DNA of 64,000 bases from assembly GCF_006517175.1 (NCBI RefSeq), contig NZ_CP041186.1, forward strand, positions 3,995,074 through 4,059,073. Direction: 5' to 3'. Made by a program: the position numbers and the translations under genes. This document shows, one piece after another, positions 17,333 to 27,671 of the stretch (positions are counted from its first letter, which is position 1; every line of letters starts with the position of its first letter). The notes beneath the pieces were generated by a model. It was given only the letters and a program-made list of their open reading frames with translations. It searched no databases and had not been told where the DNA came from. This DNA is from Persicimonas caeni (GTDB lineage: Bacteria > Myxococcota_A > Bradymonadia > Bradymonadales > Bradymonadaceae).

Positions 17333-18169
17333 ATGAGCCAAACACGTAGCCTTTTGACTATCGCGGGGACCGACCCTTCCGGCGGCGCCGGCATCCAGGT
17401 CGATCTGCAGGTCTTCCGGGACTGGGGCTTCCACGGGCTCTCCGTGATCACCGCGGTGGTGTGCCAGAACACCGCCGGGGTGAGCCGCTTCGAGGGTTTG
17501 TCGGCTCGCCTTGTCGAAGAGCAGCTCACCACGCTCTTCGACGACGTCGAGCCCGCCGGCATCAAGATCGGGATGGTCTCGCGCGCCGAGGTCGTCGACG
17601 TGGTGGCCAGCGTGGTCGAGCAGGCGCGCGAGGAGTTCGACTGTCCGGTCGTCTTCGACCCGGTGATGGCCAGCAGCGCCAGCCAGACGCTTAAAATGCC
17701 CGGCACCGTGTTGGCGATGCGCGAGCGGCTCTTGCCGCAGGTCGACCTGCTCACCCCCAACGTCGACGAGGCGCAGGTGCTGCTCCAACGCCCCATCGCC
17801 GACCGCCAGTCCTTCGAGGCGGCCGCCTCCGAATTGGTCGACCTGGGCTGTCGGGCCGTGTTGTTGAAGGCGGGGCACCTTCCCCGTGAAGAGGACGGCA
17901 TGCGCGACGTGCTGGCCGATGCGCAGGGTGTGCGCAGCCTGTCGGCGCTCGAGCGCGTCGATGAAGAGGTGCGCGGCACCGGCTGCCAGCTGTCGAGCGC
18001 GCTCGTGGCGGCGCTCGCCCAGGGGATGGCGCTCGACGAGGCGTGTGAAGAGGCGCGGGGCTATCTCAACCGGCTGCTTCACGAAAACCGGCGGCATATC
18101 GGACGTGGGCGAGCGGTGATTGTTCGCGGGGAAGATGCCCCGCAACAGCCCGACGCCTCTCAACTGTGA
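17333..18169 (+). CDS. thiD: Hydroxymethylpyrimidine/phosphomethylpyrimidine kinase
   Basis: This 278-aa ribokinase-fold enzyme phosphorylates HMP and HMP-P for thiamine synthesis. The N-terminal substrate motif TIAGTDPSGGAGIQVDLQVF is typical of ThiD. So are ITAVVCQNTAGV, KIGMVSRAEVV, FDPVMASSASQ, and LTPNVDEAQVLL. The anion-hole motif is RGTGCQLSSALVAALAQG, near residue 220. No other thiamine gene is adjacent. The stop codon lies within the first TGTGAC of the operator-like repeat that precedes the giant lipoprotein gene. Confidence 0.93.
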   Translation: MSQTRSLLTIAGTDPSGGAGIQVDLQVFRDWGFHGLSVITAVVCQNTAGVSRFEGLSARLVEEQLTTLFDDVEPAGIKIGMVSRAEVVDVVASVVEQAREEFDCPVVFDPVMASSASQTLKMPGTVLAMRERLLPQVDLLTPNVDEAQVLLQRPIADRQSFEAAASELVDLGCRAVLLKAGHLPREEDGMRDVLADAQGVRSLSALERVDEEVRGTGCQLSSALVAALAQGMALDEACEEARGYLNRLLHENRRHIGRGRAVIVRGEDAPQQPDASQL

Positions 18170-18180
18170 CAATCTGTGAC
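18165..18180 (+). promoter_or_regulatory. Operator-like direct repeat TGTGAC-N4-TGTGAC, site 1
   Basis: TGTGACAATCTGTGAC starts 74 bases before the ATG of the 2346-aa lipoprotein. The two hexamers are exactly 10 bp apart, one helical turn. Nearly identical sites, in the same orientation to their genes, precede the 1851-aa and 912-aa PPC lipoproteins. A weak -10-like TAATCA is at 18212-18217. Confidence 0.75.
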
Positions 18181-18238
18181 TTCACTGTCACCCGAGCACC
18201 TCCGATCGTGGTAATCAGACCACAAGCGGAGGGCTCCA

Positions 18239-21200
18239 ATGTCTACACAACTGTCGAAATCGATCGTTCGCACGTTCATCGTCTCGTTGACGCTCGCGCT
18301 GGCTGCCTGCAGCGGGGAGCCGGACGACAAGCAGGCGCTCGAGCCGGACGCCGGTGACGTGAGCGTCGACGCGGCGGATAGCGCAGACGTGGTGCCCGAC
18401 GTCGACGAGCCCGACGTCGAAGACGATACGGGCGTCGACGCCGACACGAGCGATACCGCGCCCGACGTCGAAGCAGACGCCGGCGATGTGTCCGGTGGCG
18501 ACACCGACTCCGACACCGGCGTCGACACCTGCATCCATTTCCCCTCCGCCGCTCCCCTCGCCGAAGGCCAAACAAGCGGCGACACCCGCAACTCGGTGCG
18601 CTCGTCTTTGGGCTCGTCGTGCACCGGCGGGGCCAACCAGGCGACCGAAGACGTCTACGTCTTCACCCTCTCCGAAGAGCGCCTGGCGCGGCTGACCGTC
18701 GACCCGGCGTGGTCGTCGAGCCTCGACCCGGTGGTGAGCCTCTACAAAGGATGCAGCGCCATCGCCGAGGAGCTGGTTTGCTACGACGAGCAGCCAAAGC
18801 GCGACGCCGAGCAGATCGACCGGATGCTCGAGCCCGGCACCTACTACGTGGTCGTGCAGGGCGCCGGCTACGACAACGAAGGCGCCTACACCATCGAGTT
18901 CGCCACCGAGCCCGTGGTCTGCTCGCCCGGCGAGTCGAGCTGCAGCGACGCGACGACCTCGCAGGTGTGCAACCCCTGGGGCACTCAGACCCACGAGTTC
19001 GCCTGCGAAGTGGGCTGCGACGCGACGACCGGTCATTGCCAGGTCGAGCCCGGCGAGATGTGCTACGCCGCCATCGACGCGACCGGCGGCTATACCGGCA
19101 CCATCGACTGGAGCCTGCACGCCAACGACTACGACCCGGGCTCCGGCGGGTGCGTGCCCAACAACCACACCACCAGCGCCACCGACGGTCCCGACGTGGC
19201 CTACCGCGTCGAGCTGCCGGCGGACTACGCGCTTCGCGTCAACCTCGAGATGGTCGACGACTACGGCTCGCTCTACCTGGCGCGCGACTGCCAGGACCTC
19301 GAGCAGACCTGCTTTGCGGCGGTCAACCGGGCCAGCCTGCGTGATTCGAGCGGCAACTTCCGCGAGCATATCGGCTACCATAACACCACCGGCGTCGCGC
19401 AGACCCTCTACGTGATCGCCGATACCGGCGCGGCCGACGTGGGCGGACTCGCCAATATCGCCATCGAGATGGGCACCCCCTCGTGTGTGCCCGAGACGAT
19501 GCAGTGCTCGGACGACGACCTGATGGTTTGCGACGCCGCCGGGCTCGACTTCGAAGTCAGCCGAAGCTGCCCGTTCGGCTGCGACACCGCCTCGACTAGC
19601 TGCAACCCCCCGACCAACCTGACCTGCAAGGGCGCGCTCGACCTGATTGCCGCCGGCGGCAGCTACACCGGCCTGATCACCGACTACACTCCCGATTACG
19701 ACCCGGGCTTCGACGGATGCACCTACAGGGAGGCTGCGGGCAAGGACGCGGTCTTCTCGCTCGACGCCCAGGCCGGCCAGATCGTCACGCTGACGATGGA
19801 CGCCGACTTCGACGCCTCGCTGTGGGTCACCACCGATTGCACCCTCGGCACCGACGCCTGCGTAGCCGGACGTGACGGGGAGAGCGAGTCGTTCGAGTCG
19901 CTCCAATTCGTCGCGCCCGAAACGGCCACCTACTACGTCATCGCCGACTCCGATCGCCTCGCCTCGGGCCTCTTTACGGTCACGGCTACCATCGACAACT
20001 TCCCGTCCTGCACGCCGGGCGCCTCGCTGGGGTGCTCGTCGGCGCACCACCTGTCGTATTGCGGCCAAGAGGGCGCTCCCGTCGACTACCTGTGCGAGAC
20101 GACCTGCACCAACGGCGCCTGCGACGCGCCGAGCGGCGATATCTGCCCCGACGCCCGCCCGCTGGCCTCGGGCGATTCGGTCAGCGGCACCCTCGAGGCG
20201 TCCAACGCCATCAACCCCGGCTCCGGGGTGGTCGGCGCGTGCGACTTCGGCGCCAATAGCGGGATCGGCCCCGACACCTTCTTCAGCGTCGACCTGGCCG
20301 CCGACGACCTGCTCGAACTGTCGCTGACGAGCACCTCGGTGGGCGTGATGATGTACCTGCTGCAGGACTGCAACGACGCCTCGAGCTGTCAGGTGCTCCG
20401 GCAGGGCGCGGGCGGCTTCGACCCCACCACGTTGAGCTACCGAGCCAGCCAGGACGAGACGATCTACGTCGTCCTCGACTACCGCTTCGCCAACTCGCCG
20501 CTGCAGACGGTCAGCTACAACCTGTCGGCGACGATCTCGAGCCCGCAGTGCTCCCCCGGCGAGTCGCGCTGCTCGAACCCGTATCTGGAGGTGTGCAACG
20601 ACCAGCGCGTCTTCGAGAGCTTTTTGTGCATGGGCGGCTGCTCGAACGACGCCTGCCTGGTGCCCTCCGGTGACGTCTGCCAGGACGCCGTCACCCTGCA
20701 GTCGGGCGACGTCGTCGAGGGGACCCTCGACGGGGCCAACACGCTGCAGCCGCCTGTAGGAGACGTCGGGTCGTGCTTCTTCAACTCGGCGGCGGACGGC
20801 AAAGAGCGCATCTACGCCATCGACCTGGCCTTCGGCGAGCGCCTCGACGCCAAGCTGCTCGCCAACGACTCGTCGCTGGTCATGTATCTGCTGTCGGACT
20901 GCGCGCAGTCGAATAGCTGCCTGTCGGCCACCCCGCGAGGCGGCGCGTTGCACCTCGACTATACGGCCTCGCAGGACGAGACGGTCTACCTGGTCGTCGA
21001 CGGCACCCGCGACGCCGCCTACAACTACGAGTTGAGCGTGTCGACGCATTTCCCCGGCTGCGGCACCGGCGCCGTGGCGTGCTTGCCCGACGGCAAGTCG
21101 CTGGGCCGGTGCACCAACGACCGGGTCTACGACCCGATCGTGTGCGCCACCACGTGCACCAACGCCGCGTGCGACCAACCCTCGGGCGACGTCTGCTTCG

Positions 21201-24200
21201 ACGCCGTGCCGCTGCAGTCGGGCGACTCGGTCAGCGGTGACTTCGGAGGCACCGACATCATCGACCCGGGCTCGGGGAGCCACGGGGCGTGCGATTTTGG
21301 CGACGACGGCGTGTCCGGCCGCGACACGATCTACTCGGTCGAGGTCGAAGCCGGCGAGATCTTCGAGGCGCGCCTGTCGACCTCGGATCCCGAGGCGGTG
21401 ATGTATCTGCTCGACGACTGCGGCCAGCCGTCGACCTGCATGGAGCGCACGACCTCGGGCACCCTGCGCTACGAAGCCACCCAGAACGACACCCTCTACC
21501 TCGTCGTCGACAGCCAAAACGGCAACCTGCGCCCCTCCACGGGCTTCACCCTCGACGTGATCGTGCAGACGCCGTCGTGCACCCCGGGCGCCAAGTCGTG
21601 CGTCGACAGCCAGACGCTGCAGTATTGCGACCGCTACGGGCTGTCGCGCGAGTACACTTGCGTCGACGAGACCGGCCAGAGCATCACCGCGTGCAACCAC
21701 TCGGCGTGCGACACGCCGCAGGGTGATTTCTGCGCCGACGCCGTCCCCCTGGCCGACGGAGACAACGTCTTTGGCTACTTCGACGGGACGAACTCGGTGC
21801 AGCCCGACGCGGGCTTCGTCGGCGGCTGCTGGTTCGGCGGGCAGGGCCCGGTGGGAAGCGACTTCGTCTACTCGGTCGACCTGCAGGCCGGCGAGGTGCT
21901 CGAGGCGACCGTGTACTCCTCGTCCGATCACGCCGTCGCCTATTTGCTGACCGACTGCTTGGACACGACCAGCTGTCACGACTCCATCGAGCCGGGCGAA
22001 TTGTGGTACGAGGCGACGACCGACGAGACCGTCTACATCGTCGTCGACCGCATGCTGGGCGCCAACGCGCCGACCGAGTCCTTCCAGGTGCTCGTCGAGA
22101 TCGCCACGCCCACCTGCACGCCGGGCGCCACCCAGTGCCGCGCCGACGGGGTGACCCTGGAGACGTGCAACGAGTACGGCGTCTGGGAAGCCTACGGCTG
22201 CCAGGACCCCACGAACAACCAGACCCAACAGTGTGTCAACGGAGCGTGCTCGCCGCAAATGGGTGATGTGTGCGACGACGCGATCGTGCTGCAGGATGGA
22301 GACAGCGTCACCGGCAACTGGGACGGCAACAACAGTATCGACCTGCCCGACGCCACCGTGGGAGCGTGCAGCTTCGACCCCGCCGGCACCGAAGGCGTGG
22401 GCAACGACACGATCTACGCGGTCGACATGCAGGCCGGCGAAGTGCTGCAGGCGACCTACCGGTCGGACAACTACACCGGCTTTATGTACCTGCTCGAGGA
22501 TTGCGCCGACGACCAGTCGTGCCTTGCGCGTACCGAGGGCGTCTCGGAGGACGACACGCTCGTCTACCAGGCCCCGGACGCGCGCCGAGTCTACCTGGTC
22601 GTCGACGACGACATCAATCTGGCGAGCTCCGGGACCTTCACCCTGTCGATCGACCTCGAGATGCCCGGCTGCACCCCGGGAGACTCCCGGTGCGGCCCCA
22701 ACGCGGCGACCGTCGAGGTGTGCAACACGGGCGGCGTGTACGAGTCGTTCCCGTGCACCGGCGGCTGCAACGCCGGGGCGTGCGTCCAGCAGACCGGCGA
22801 GTACTGCGCCGACGCGCTGACTCTGGTCGACGGCGACAGCGTCACCGGCGACTGGAGGGGCACCGACAGCATCCGCCTGGGCGGAGTATCGGGCGCGTGC
22901 GACTTCGGTGGGCAGCAGACCTCGGGCGCCGAGACGGTCTACCGGGTCGACCTGCAGGCCGGCGAGGTGCTCAGCGCCTACCTGACGGCGAGCCTGTCTC
23001 GCACCTCCTCGGTGATGTACGTGCTCGAAGATTGCCCGACGGTGGGCGGGAGTTGCCTGGCCAACAGCCCTACCGGCGACCCGCTCGAGCTGCACTACGA
23101 GGCGACGAGCACAGGCCCGGTCTACTTGGTGGTCGACGCGGTCGACCCCGAGGATTCGTCGGCCAGCTACACCCTCGACATCGACATCCAGACGCCCGGG
23201 TGCGTGGCCGGAGAGACGCGCTGCGGCTCGGGCGGCGGCACGCTGGAGACGTGCAACGAGTACGGGGTCTTCGAGCCGTTCTCCTGCAACGGGTCGTGCT
23301 CGGCAGGCCGCTGCGACAACCCCACCGGCGACTTCTGCTTCGATGCGGTCACGCTGGTCGACGGCGACGAGTTCACCGGCACGTTCGGCGACTACGCCGA
23401 CGACCTCAACCCGGGCACCGACACCTGCGTGCTCGACGCGAGGGACGAACAGGTCGGCCGCGACTCGGTCTACGCCGTGCACCTGCAGGCCGGCCAGACC
23501 CTGGATGCCACGCTGTACGCCACCGACACGAACGCCGGGATGTACGTCCTCGACAGCTGCACGGGCGACACCGCCACGAGCTGCACGCTCGCCGAACCGC
23601 GGTCGAAGGCCTTGTCGTACTATGCGCCCGTGACCCAGACCTACTATCTAGTCGTCGACTCGACGAACACCCACGGCCTGGGTGACTTCACCGTCACGGT
23701 CGACATCCACGCCAACCACACGTGCCAGCCGGGCGGAAGCAGCTGCGACGCCCAGACCGGCACGCTGAGCGTGTGCGACGACGAGGGGGCGGCCATACGG
23801 GCGACGGCCACGTGCACCTGGGGCTGCGACGGGCCGCGCTGCGCCGCGCCGCCCACGGCCAACGACACCTGCGCCCAGGCCGAGCTCATCACCGAGAGCA
23901 CCCGCATTCGCGACTCGTTCGATCGCTTCTCCAACCAGCACACGCCCCCCGACGGGGTCTGCACCGTGTTCAGTCCGCTGGCCGCCGACGCGGTCTACGC
24001 CGTCGAGCTGCAGGCCGGCGAGTCGCTGGTCGCCGAAGTGAGCGGCACGCCGGGGGCGATGGCCTACGTGCTCGACACCTGCGGGGACGACTCGCAATGC
24101 CTTGCAGCCGCTCGCCCAGTGGACGGCGACAATTACGGCACGGGGTACGTCGCCTCGAGCAACCGCACGGTCTACCTCGTCGTCGACGCCATCCCCGAGG

Positions 24201-25279
24201 ACAAGGCGGGCGACTTCGTGCTCGACGTCGACATCGCCCCGCAGCAATGCCAGCCCGGCGCCGCGATCTGCGACGGCTCGACGACCAAGAAGGTGTGCAA
24301 CGACTATGGCCGCTGGGAGGTCACCGAGTGTCCCTTCGGCTGCTACGCTGGCGCCTGTCACCCGGGCCCCAACGACAGCTGCGCGACCGCCCAGCAGACA
24401 GGCGGCGGCTCGTTTAGCGCCTCGTTCGATGCCTATACCAACCAACACGACCCGGCCCTGGCGCCCCCGAGCTGCACCGGCGACGCCGCCGCAGGCCCCG
24501 AGGCGGTCTACTTCGTCGACGCCCAGAAGAACGAGGTCATCCGCGCCAGCGTGCGCAGCCACGAGAACGTGGCGGTCTGGATCTCGACGAACTGCGCGAC
24601 CCCGCACGCCTTCTGCACCGCCGGCGCCGACGAGACCCGCGCGCAGCCTGAAATGGTCGAGTTCGTGGTCCCCGAGGACGGCCGCTACTACATCTTTGCC
24701 GACTCCTACGACCCGTCCGCCACCGGCGAGTTCCGCGTCGACATCGGCGTCGACCCGCCCGCCTGCGGGGCCGGCGCCTCGACGTGCATCGACAACGCCA
24801 CGCTGAGCTACTGCACAAACGACGGCACCGGTTGGGTCGACTACGCCTGCGACGGCGGCTGCTTCAACGGCGCCTGCACCCAGCCTTCGGGCGACGTATG
24901 CGCCGACGCTGTCCCGCTGACCGGCACGACCACGGTCACCGGCGACTTCACCTCGCTCTCCAACGCCCTCGACCCGGGCTACGGCGGCTGCACCGGCTAC
25001 GACGCCCTCGGCCCCGACGCCGCCTACGCCGTCACCCTCGCCGCCGGCCAGACGCTGACGGCCACGCTTCGCAACACCGCGCTCTCCGAGGACCTGTCGC
25101 TGTACGTCCTGAGCGACTGCACGGACGCGAAGGGCGCGTGTGTGGCCGGCTCGGACGTGTACGGGGCGGCCGACGAGACGGTCACCTATACGGCGACGGC
25201 CGACGAGACAGTGTACGTGGTGGCGGATAGCTACGATGTGGCGGTGGGCGTGTTCGAGTTGGAGGTGGTGGTGCAGTAG
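18239..25279 (+). CDS. Giant Cys-rich lipoprotein with 13 PPC-like beta-domains
   Basis: This 2346-aa predicted lipoprotein has a lipobox ending LALAAC (Cys24). An acidic Asp/Val/Thr tether of about 70 residues follows. Then a unit of about 165 residues repeats 12 times. Each unit starts with a six-Cys knot-like module (CTPGATQC, then a Cys-Asn/Asp pair before a Gly, then GxC). A PPC-like beta-sandwich follows, with GDxCxDA, VDLQAGEVL, MYLLDDC and VYLVVD signatures. One extra beta-domain precedes the first Cys module. About ten Cys per unit imply many disulfides outside the cell. PPC domains are usually appended to secreted peptidases, but no catalytic domain is present. A cell-surface adhesin or binding fibre is the inferred role. 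GGAGGG precedes the ATG. Confidence 0.85.
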   Translation: MSTQLSKSIVRTFIVSLTLALAACSGEPDDKQALEPDAGDVSVDAADSADVVPDVDEPDVEDDTGVDADTSDTAPDVEADAGDVSGGDTDSDTGVDTCIHFPSAAPLAEGQTSGDTRNSVRSSLGSSCTGGANQATEDVYVFTLSEERLARLTVDPAWSSSLDPVVSLYKGCSAIAEELVCYDEQPKRDAEQIDRMLEPGTYYVVVQGAGYDNEGAYTIEFATEPVVCSPGESSCSDATTSQVCNPWGTQTHEFACEVGCDATTGHCQVEPGEMCYAAIDATGGYTGTIDWSLHANDYDPGSGGCVPNNHTTSATDGPDVAYRVELPADYALRVNLEMVDDYGSLYLARDCQDLEQTCFAAVNRASLRDSSGNFREHIGYHNTTGVAQTLYVIADTGAADVGGLANIAIEMGTPSCVPETMQCSDDDLMVCDAAGLDFEVSRSCPFGCDTASTSCNPPTNLTCKGALDLIAAGGSYTGLITDYTPDYDPGFDGCTYREAAGKDAVFSLDAQAGQIVTLTMDADFDASLWVTTDCTLGTDACVAGRDGESESFESLQFVAPETATYYVIADSDRLASGLFTVTATIDNFPSCTPGASLGCSSAHHLSYCGQEGAPVDYLCETTCTNGACDAPSGDICPDARPLASGDSVSGTLEASNAINPGSGVVGACDFGANSGIGPDTFFSVDLAADDLLELSLTSTSVGVMMYLLQDCNDASSCQVLRQGAGGFDPTTLSYRASQDETIYVVLDYRFANSPLQTVSYNLSATISSPQCSPGESRCSNPYLEVCNDQRVFESFLCMGGCSNDACLVPSGDVCQDAVTLQSGDVVEGTLDGANTLQPPVGDVGSCFFNSAADGKERIYAIDLAFGERLDAKLLANDSSLVMYLLSDCAQSNSCLSATPRGGALHLDYTASQDETVYLVVDGTRDAAYNYELSVSTHFPGCGTGAVACLPDGKSLGRCTNDRVYDPIVCATTCTNAACDQPSGDVCFDAVPLQSGDSVSGDFGGTDIIDPGSGSHGACDFGDDGVSGRDTIYSVEVEAGEIFEARLSTSDPEAVMYLLDDCGQPSTCMERTTSGTLRYEATQNDTLYLVVDSQNGNLRPSTGFTLDVIVQTPSCTPGAKSCVDSQTLQYCDRYGLSREYTCVDETGQSITACNHSACDTPQGDFCADAVPLADGDNVFGYFDGTNSVQPDAGFVGGCWFGGQGPVGSDFVYSVDLQAGEVLEATVYSSSDHAVAYLLTDCLDTTSCHDSIEPGELWYEATTDETVYIVVDRMLGANAPTESFQVLVEIATPTCTPGATQCRADGVTLETCNEYGVWEAYGCQDPTNNQTQQCVNGACSPQMGDVCDDAIVLQDGDSVTGNWDGNNSIDLPDATVGACSFDPAGTEGVGNDTIYAVDMQAGEVLQATYRSDNYTGFMYLLEDCADDQSCLARTEGVSEDDTLVYQAPDARRVYLVVDDDINLASSGTFTLSIDLEMPGCTPGDSRCGPNAATVEVCNTGGVYESFPCTGGCNAGACVQQTGEYCADALTLVDGDSVTGDWRGTDSIRLGGVSGACDFGGQQTSGAETVYRVDLQAGEVLSAYLTASLSRTSSVMYVLEDCPTVGGSCLANSPTGDPLELHYEATSTGPVYLVVDAVDPEDSSASYTLDIDIQTPGCVAGETRCGSGGGTLETCNEYGVFEPFSCNGSCSAGRCDNPTGDFCFDAVTLVDGDEFTGTFGDYADDLNPGTDTCVLDARDEQVGRDSVYAVHLQAGQTLDATLYATDTNAGMYVLDSCTGDTATSCTLAEPRSKALSYYAPVTQTYYLVVDSTNTHGLGDFTVTVDIHANHTCQPGGSSCDAQTGTLSVCDDEGAAIRATATCTWGCDGPRCAAPPTANDTCAQAELITESTRIRDSFDRFSNQHTPPDGVCTVFSPLAADAVYAVELQAGESLVAEVSGTPGAMAYVLDTCGDDSQCLAAARPVDGDNYGTGYVASSNRTVYLVVDAIPEDKAGDFVLDVDIAPQQCQPGAAICDGSTTKKVCNDYGRWEVTECPFGCYAGACHPGPNDSCATAQQTGGGSFSASFDAYTNQHDPALAPPSCTGDAAAGPEAVYFVDAQKNEVIRASVRSHENVAVWISTNCATPHAFCTAGADETRAQPEMVEFVVPEDGRYYIFADSYDPSATGEFRVDIGVDPPACGAGASTCIDNATLSYCTNDGTGWVDYACDGGCFNGACTQPSGDVCADAVPLTGTTTVTGDFTSLSNALDPGYGGCTGYDALGPDAAYAVTLAAGQTLTATLRNTALSEDLSLYVLSDCTDAKGACVAGSDVYGAADETVTYTATADETVYVVADSYDVAVGVFELEVVVQ

Positions 25280-25350
25280 ACCGCCCAGAATAATCTGCAA
25301 CCCCGATTCGTTTTTTCCCGGAGGCCACGGTCGGGACAATTGGGAAGCAG

Positions 25351-27330
25351 ATGAAAGACGAAGTCACGAACACGGACGAGCAGCCGGGCTCGGTCGAAGA
25401 GCGCCTCGAGCAGCGTAGCTACGAGCTCGGCGAGCGCGTCAAAGAGCTCAGTTGTCTGTATGACATCTCGCAGATGCTGCTCGAGACGCGGTCTGACGAA
25501 CTCGAGTCGGTGCTCGAGCGTGTCGTCGGGCGGATTCCGGCCGGCTGGCAGCATCCAGAGTTGGCGGCCGCGCGCATTCGGGTCGGCGAGGTGGTCTGCC
25601 AGACCGACGGCTTTGCGCACACGCCTTGGGTCCAGCGCCAGCCGTTCACGGTCTGCGAGGGCGTCGAAGGCGTGATCGACGGCGTGGTCGAGGTCGCCTA
25701 CCTCGACGAGCCGCCCGAGCGGGGCGGCCAGGTCTTCATCGATGAAGAGGCGAAGCTCATCGAGGCGATCGCCGATCGTCTCTCCGAAGCGGTGCGCCGC
25801 GCGCAGGCCGAGGAGCGTGTGCGCTTCCAAGCGACCCTGCTCGAGGCGGTGGGCGAGGCGGTCATCGCCACGGACCTCGACGGGCGGGTGCTGTATTGGA
25901 ACGGACGCGCCGAGGCGCTGTTTGGCTGGAGCGAGCAGGAGGCGCTCGGCCGAAATATTCTCGAGATGAACACCCCTGAGGACGCCCGTGAGCGGGCCGA
26001 AGAGATTTTGGCCAACGTCGCCCGCGGCGAGCGTTGGTCGGGAGAGTTCGAGGTACGTCGAAAGGACGGCACGAGCTTTCCCGCCCAGGTGACCTCCAGC
26101 CCCATCCTCGACGAGGCCGGCCGGCTGGTCGGCGTGGTGGGCATCTCGCGCGACCTGACCGAGCGCAAGGCCATCGAGGCCCAGCTTCGCCAGGCGCAGA
26201 AGTTGGAGGCGGTGGGGCGGCTGGCCGGCGGCATCGCCCACGATTTCAACAACATGCTCACCGCCATCAAGGGCAACACGCAGCTCCTGCGGGAGGATGT
26301 CGGTGGCGACGAGGAGCTGATCGAGCACGTCGGCGAGATCGAGCAGGCTGCCCGTCGGGCGGCGTCGCTGACCCGACAGTTGCTCGCCTTCAGTCGACAG
26401 CAGGTCTTGCAGCCAGAGAAGCTGTGTCTGGCAGAAGTCGTCGGCGCGATGAAGCCGATGCTCGAGCGGCTCATCGGCGAGCACATCGAGCTCGACGTCC
26501 GCCCGCAGGCCGGTCTCGGCTTCGTCGAGGCGGACGAGGGCCAGCTCTCCCAGGTGGTCTTGAATCTGGTGGTCAACGCGCGCGACGCGATGGCCGGCGG
26601 CGGGCGGGTCGTCGTCGAGTTAGACAACGTCGAGCTCGACCGCCCCTGCGAGGGCGTCCCGGTCGAGGTGCCCGAGGGGCGCTACGTGGTGCTCTCGGTC
26701 GCCGACGAGGGCCACGGGATCGACGACGAGGTCCTCAATCACATCTTCGATCCCTTCTTCACCACCAAGAAAGATGGCAGCGGGCTGGGTTTGTCGACGG
26801 TCTACGGCATCATCAAGCAGAGCGGCGGGCATGTGCAGGTAGAGACCGAGCTGGGCGAAGGGACCGCCCTGCACGTGTATTTGCCCCGCGCCGAAGTCCC
26901 CCCGGAGGCGACGAACCCCAAGCCGACCAAGCCCCCCAAACGCCCGCCGGCGGCGCACGCCCACACGATCCTGGTCTGTGAGGACGAGCCGGTCGTGCGC
27001 CGGTTGGCGTCACGCGCATTGTCGCGCCAGGGTTATCGCGTGCTGGTGACCAAATCGGGCACCGAGGCGCTCGACGTGCTCGAGCGGGCCGACATTTCGA
27101 TCGACGTGGTCGTCTCCGACGTGGTCATGCCCGAGCTGGGCGGCCTGGAGCTGGCCGCGATCATCGACGAGCGTTGGCCGCAGATCCGCGTCCTGCTGAT
27201 CAGCGGCTACCCCAGCCGCGACGTGCTCGACGCCGACGCGCTCGAGATCGCCACGCCCTTTTTGCCTAAGCCGTTCGGGTTCGACGAGTTGTGCCAGAAG
27301 GTGGCTGAGTTGCTCGATGTTGATGGGTGA
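25351..27330 (+). CDS. Hybrid sensor histidine kinase (PAS-HisKA-HATPase-REC)
   Basis: This 659-aa kinase has no membrane segment, so sensing is probably cytoplasmic. Residues 14-150 form a coiled coil and GAF-like region (VKELSCLYDISQMLLETRSD). A PAS domain is at about 155-275 (IATDLDGRVLYWNGRAEALFGW). The phospho-acceptor is in GGIAHDFNNML (His297). The ATP-binding N, G1 and G2 boxes are at about 400-490 (VVNARDAM, DEGHGID, GSGLGLSTV). After a Pro/Lys linker, a receiver has Asp590 (VSDVVMPELGG) and Lys640. It lies between two large lipoprotein genes, 71 bases after the first. No output regulator is adjacent, so phosphotransfer to a distant partner is likely. Confidence 0.93.
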   Translation: MKDEVTNTDEQPGSVEERLEQRSYELGERVKELSCLYDISQMLLETRSDELESVLERVVGRIPAGWQHPELAAARIRVGEVVCQTDGFAHTPWVQRQPFTVCEGVEGVIDGVVEVAYLDEPPERGGQVFIDEEAKLIEAIADRLSEAVRRAQAEERVRFQATLLEAVGEAVIATDLDGRVLYWNGRAEALFGWSEQEALGRNILEMNTPEDARERAEEILANVARGERWSGEFEVRRKDGTSFPAQVTSSPILDEAGRLVGVVGISRDLTERKAIEAQLRQAQKLEAVGRLAGGIAHDFNNMLTAIKGNTQLLREDVGGDEELIEHVGEIEQAARRAASLTRQLLAFSRQQVLQPEKLCLAEVVGAMKPMLERLIGEHIELDVRPQAGLGFVEADEGQLSQVVLNLVVNARDAMAGGGRVVVELDNVELDRPCEGVPVEVPEGRYVVLSVADEGHGIDDEVLNHIFDPFFTTKKDGSGLGLSTVYGIIKQSGGHVQVETELGEGTALHVYLPRAEVPPEATNPKPTKPPKRPPAAHAHTILVCEDEPVVRRLASRALSRQGYRVLVTKSGTEALDVLERADISIDVVVSDVVMPELGGLELAAIIDERWPQIRVLLISGYPSRDVLDADALEIATPFLPKPFGFDELCQKVAELLDVDG

Positions 27331-27337
27331 GGGTTTG

Positions 27338-27668
27338 TGTTTTCCTCCTCCTCGGTCCTCCTCCACTTCGCTTTGCTTGCGGAGGAGGAGTCCCCTCCTC
27401 GGTCCTCCCCTACGCTACGCTACGCTTCGCTTCGCGCAGGGGAGGAAGATGTTGCTACTACGCACCTAGTACAGAGTTCGATTGAACGACGTCTTCCTCT
27501 CCGCCCGTAACGAAGTGGAGGGAAGGAGAGGACCGAGGAGAGGCCCCCCTCTCCACCCGTAGCGAAGCGAAGGGAAGGAGAGGGATCGAGGGAGAGGCCC
27601 AAACACCCTCTCCACCCGTAGCGTAGCGAAGCGAAGGGAAGGAGAGGGATCGAGGGAGAGGCCCCCAA
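27338..27668. repeat. Family D repeat array, copy 2
   Basis: The whole gap between the kinase and the convergent lipoprotein gene is repeat. It holds three blocks of the type CCCTCTCCACCCGTAGCG, then AAGCGAAGGGAAGGAGAGGG. A reverse-oriented block (CCTCCTCGGTCCTCC with TACGCTTCGCTTCGC) precedes them. The inverted blocks could fold into long hairpins and end both transcripts. A shorter relative is at 10826-10932. Confidence 0.75.
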
Positions 27669-27671
27669 ACC

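Noticed and set aside
18215-23482. A 1755-codon open frame on the minus strand opposite the 2346-aa lipoprotein
   Set aside because: The GC-rich, biased codon use of the real gene keeps antisense frames open. The translation is Arg/Val/Gly/His-rich with no domain or signal peptide, whereas the plus-strand frame has a lipobox and clear repeats.
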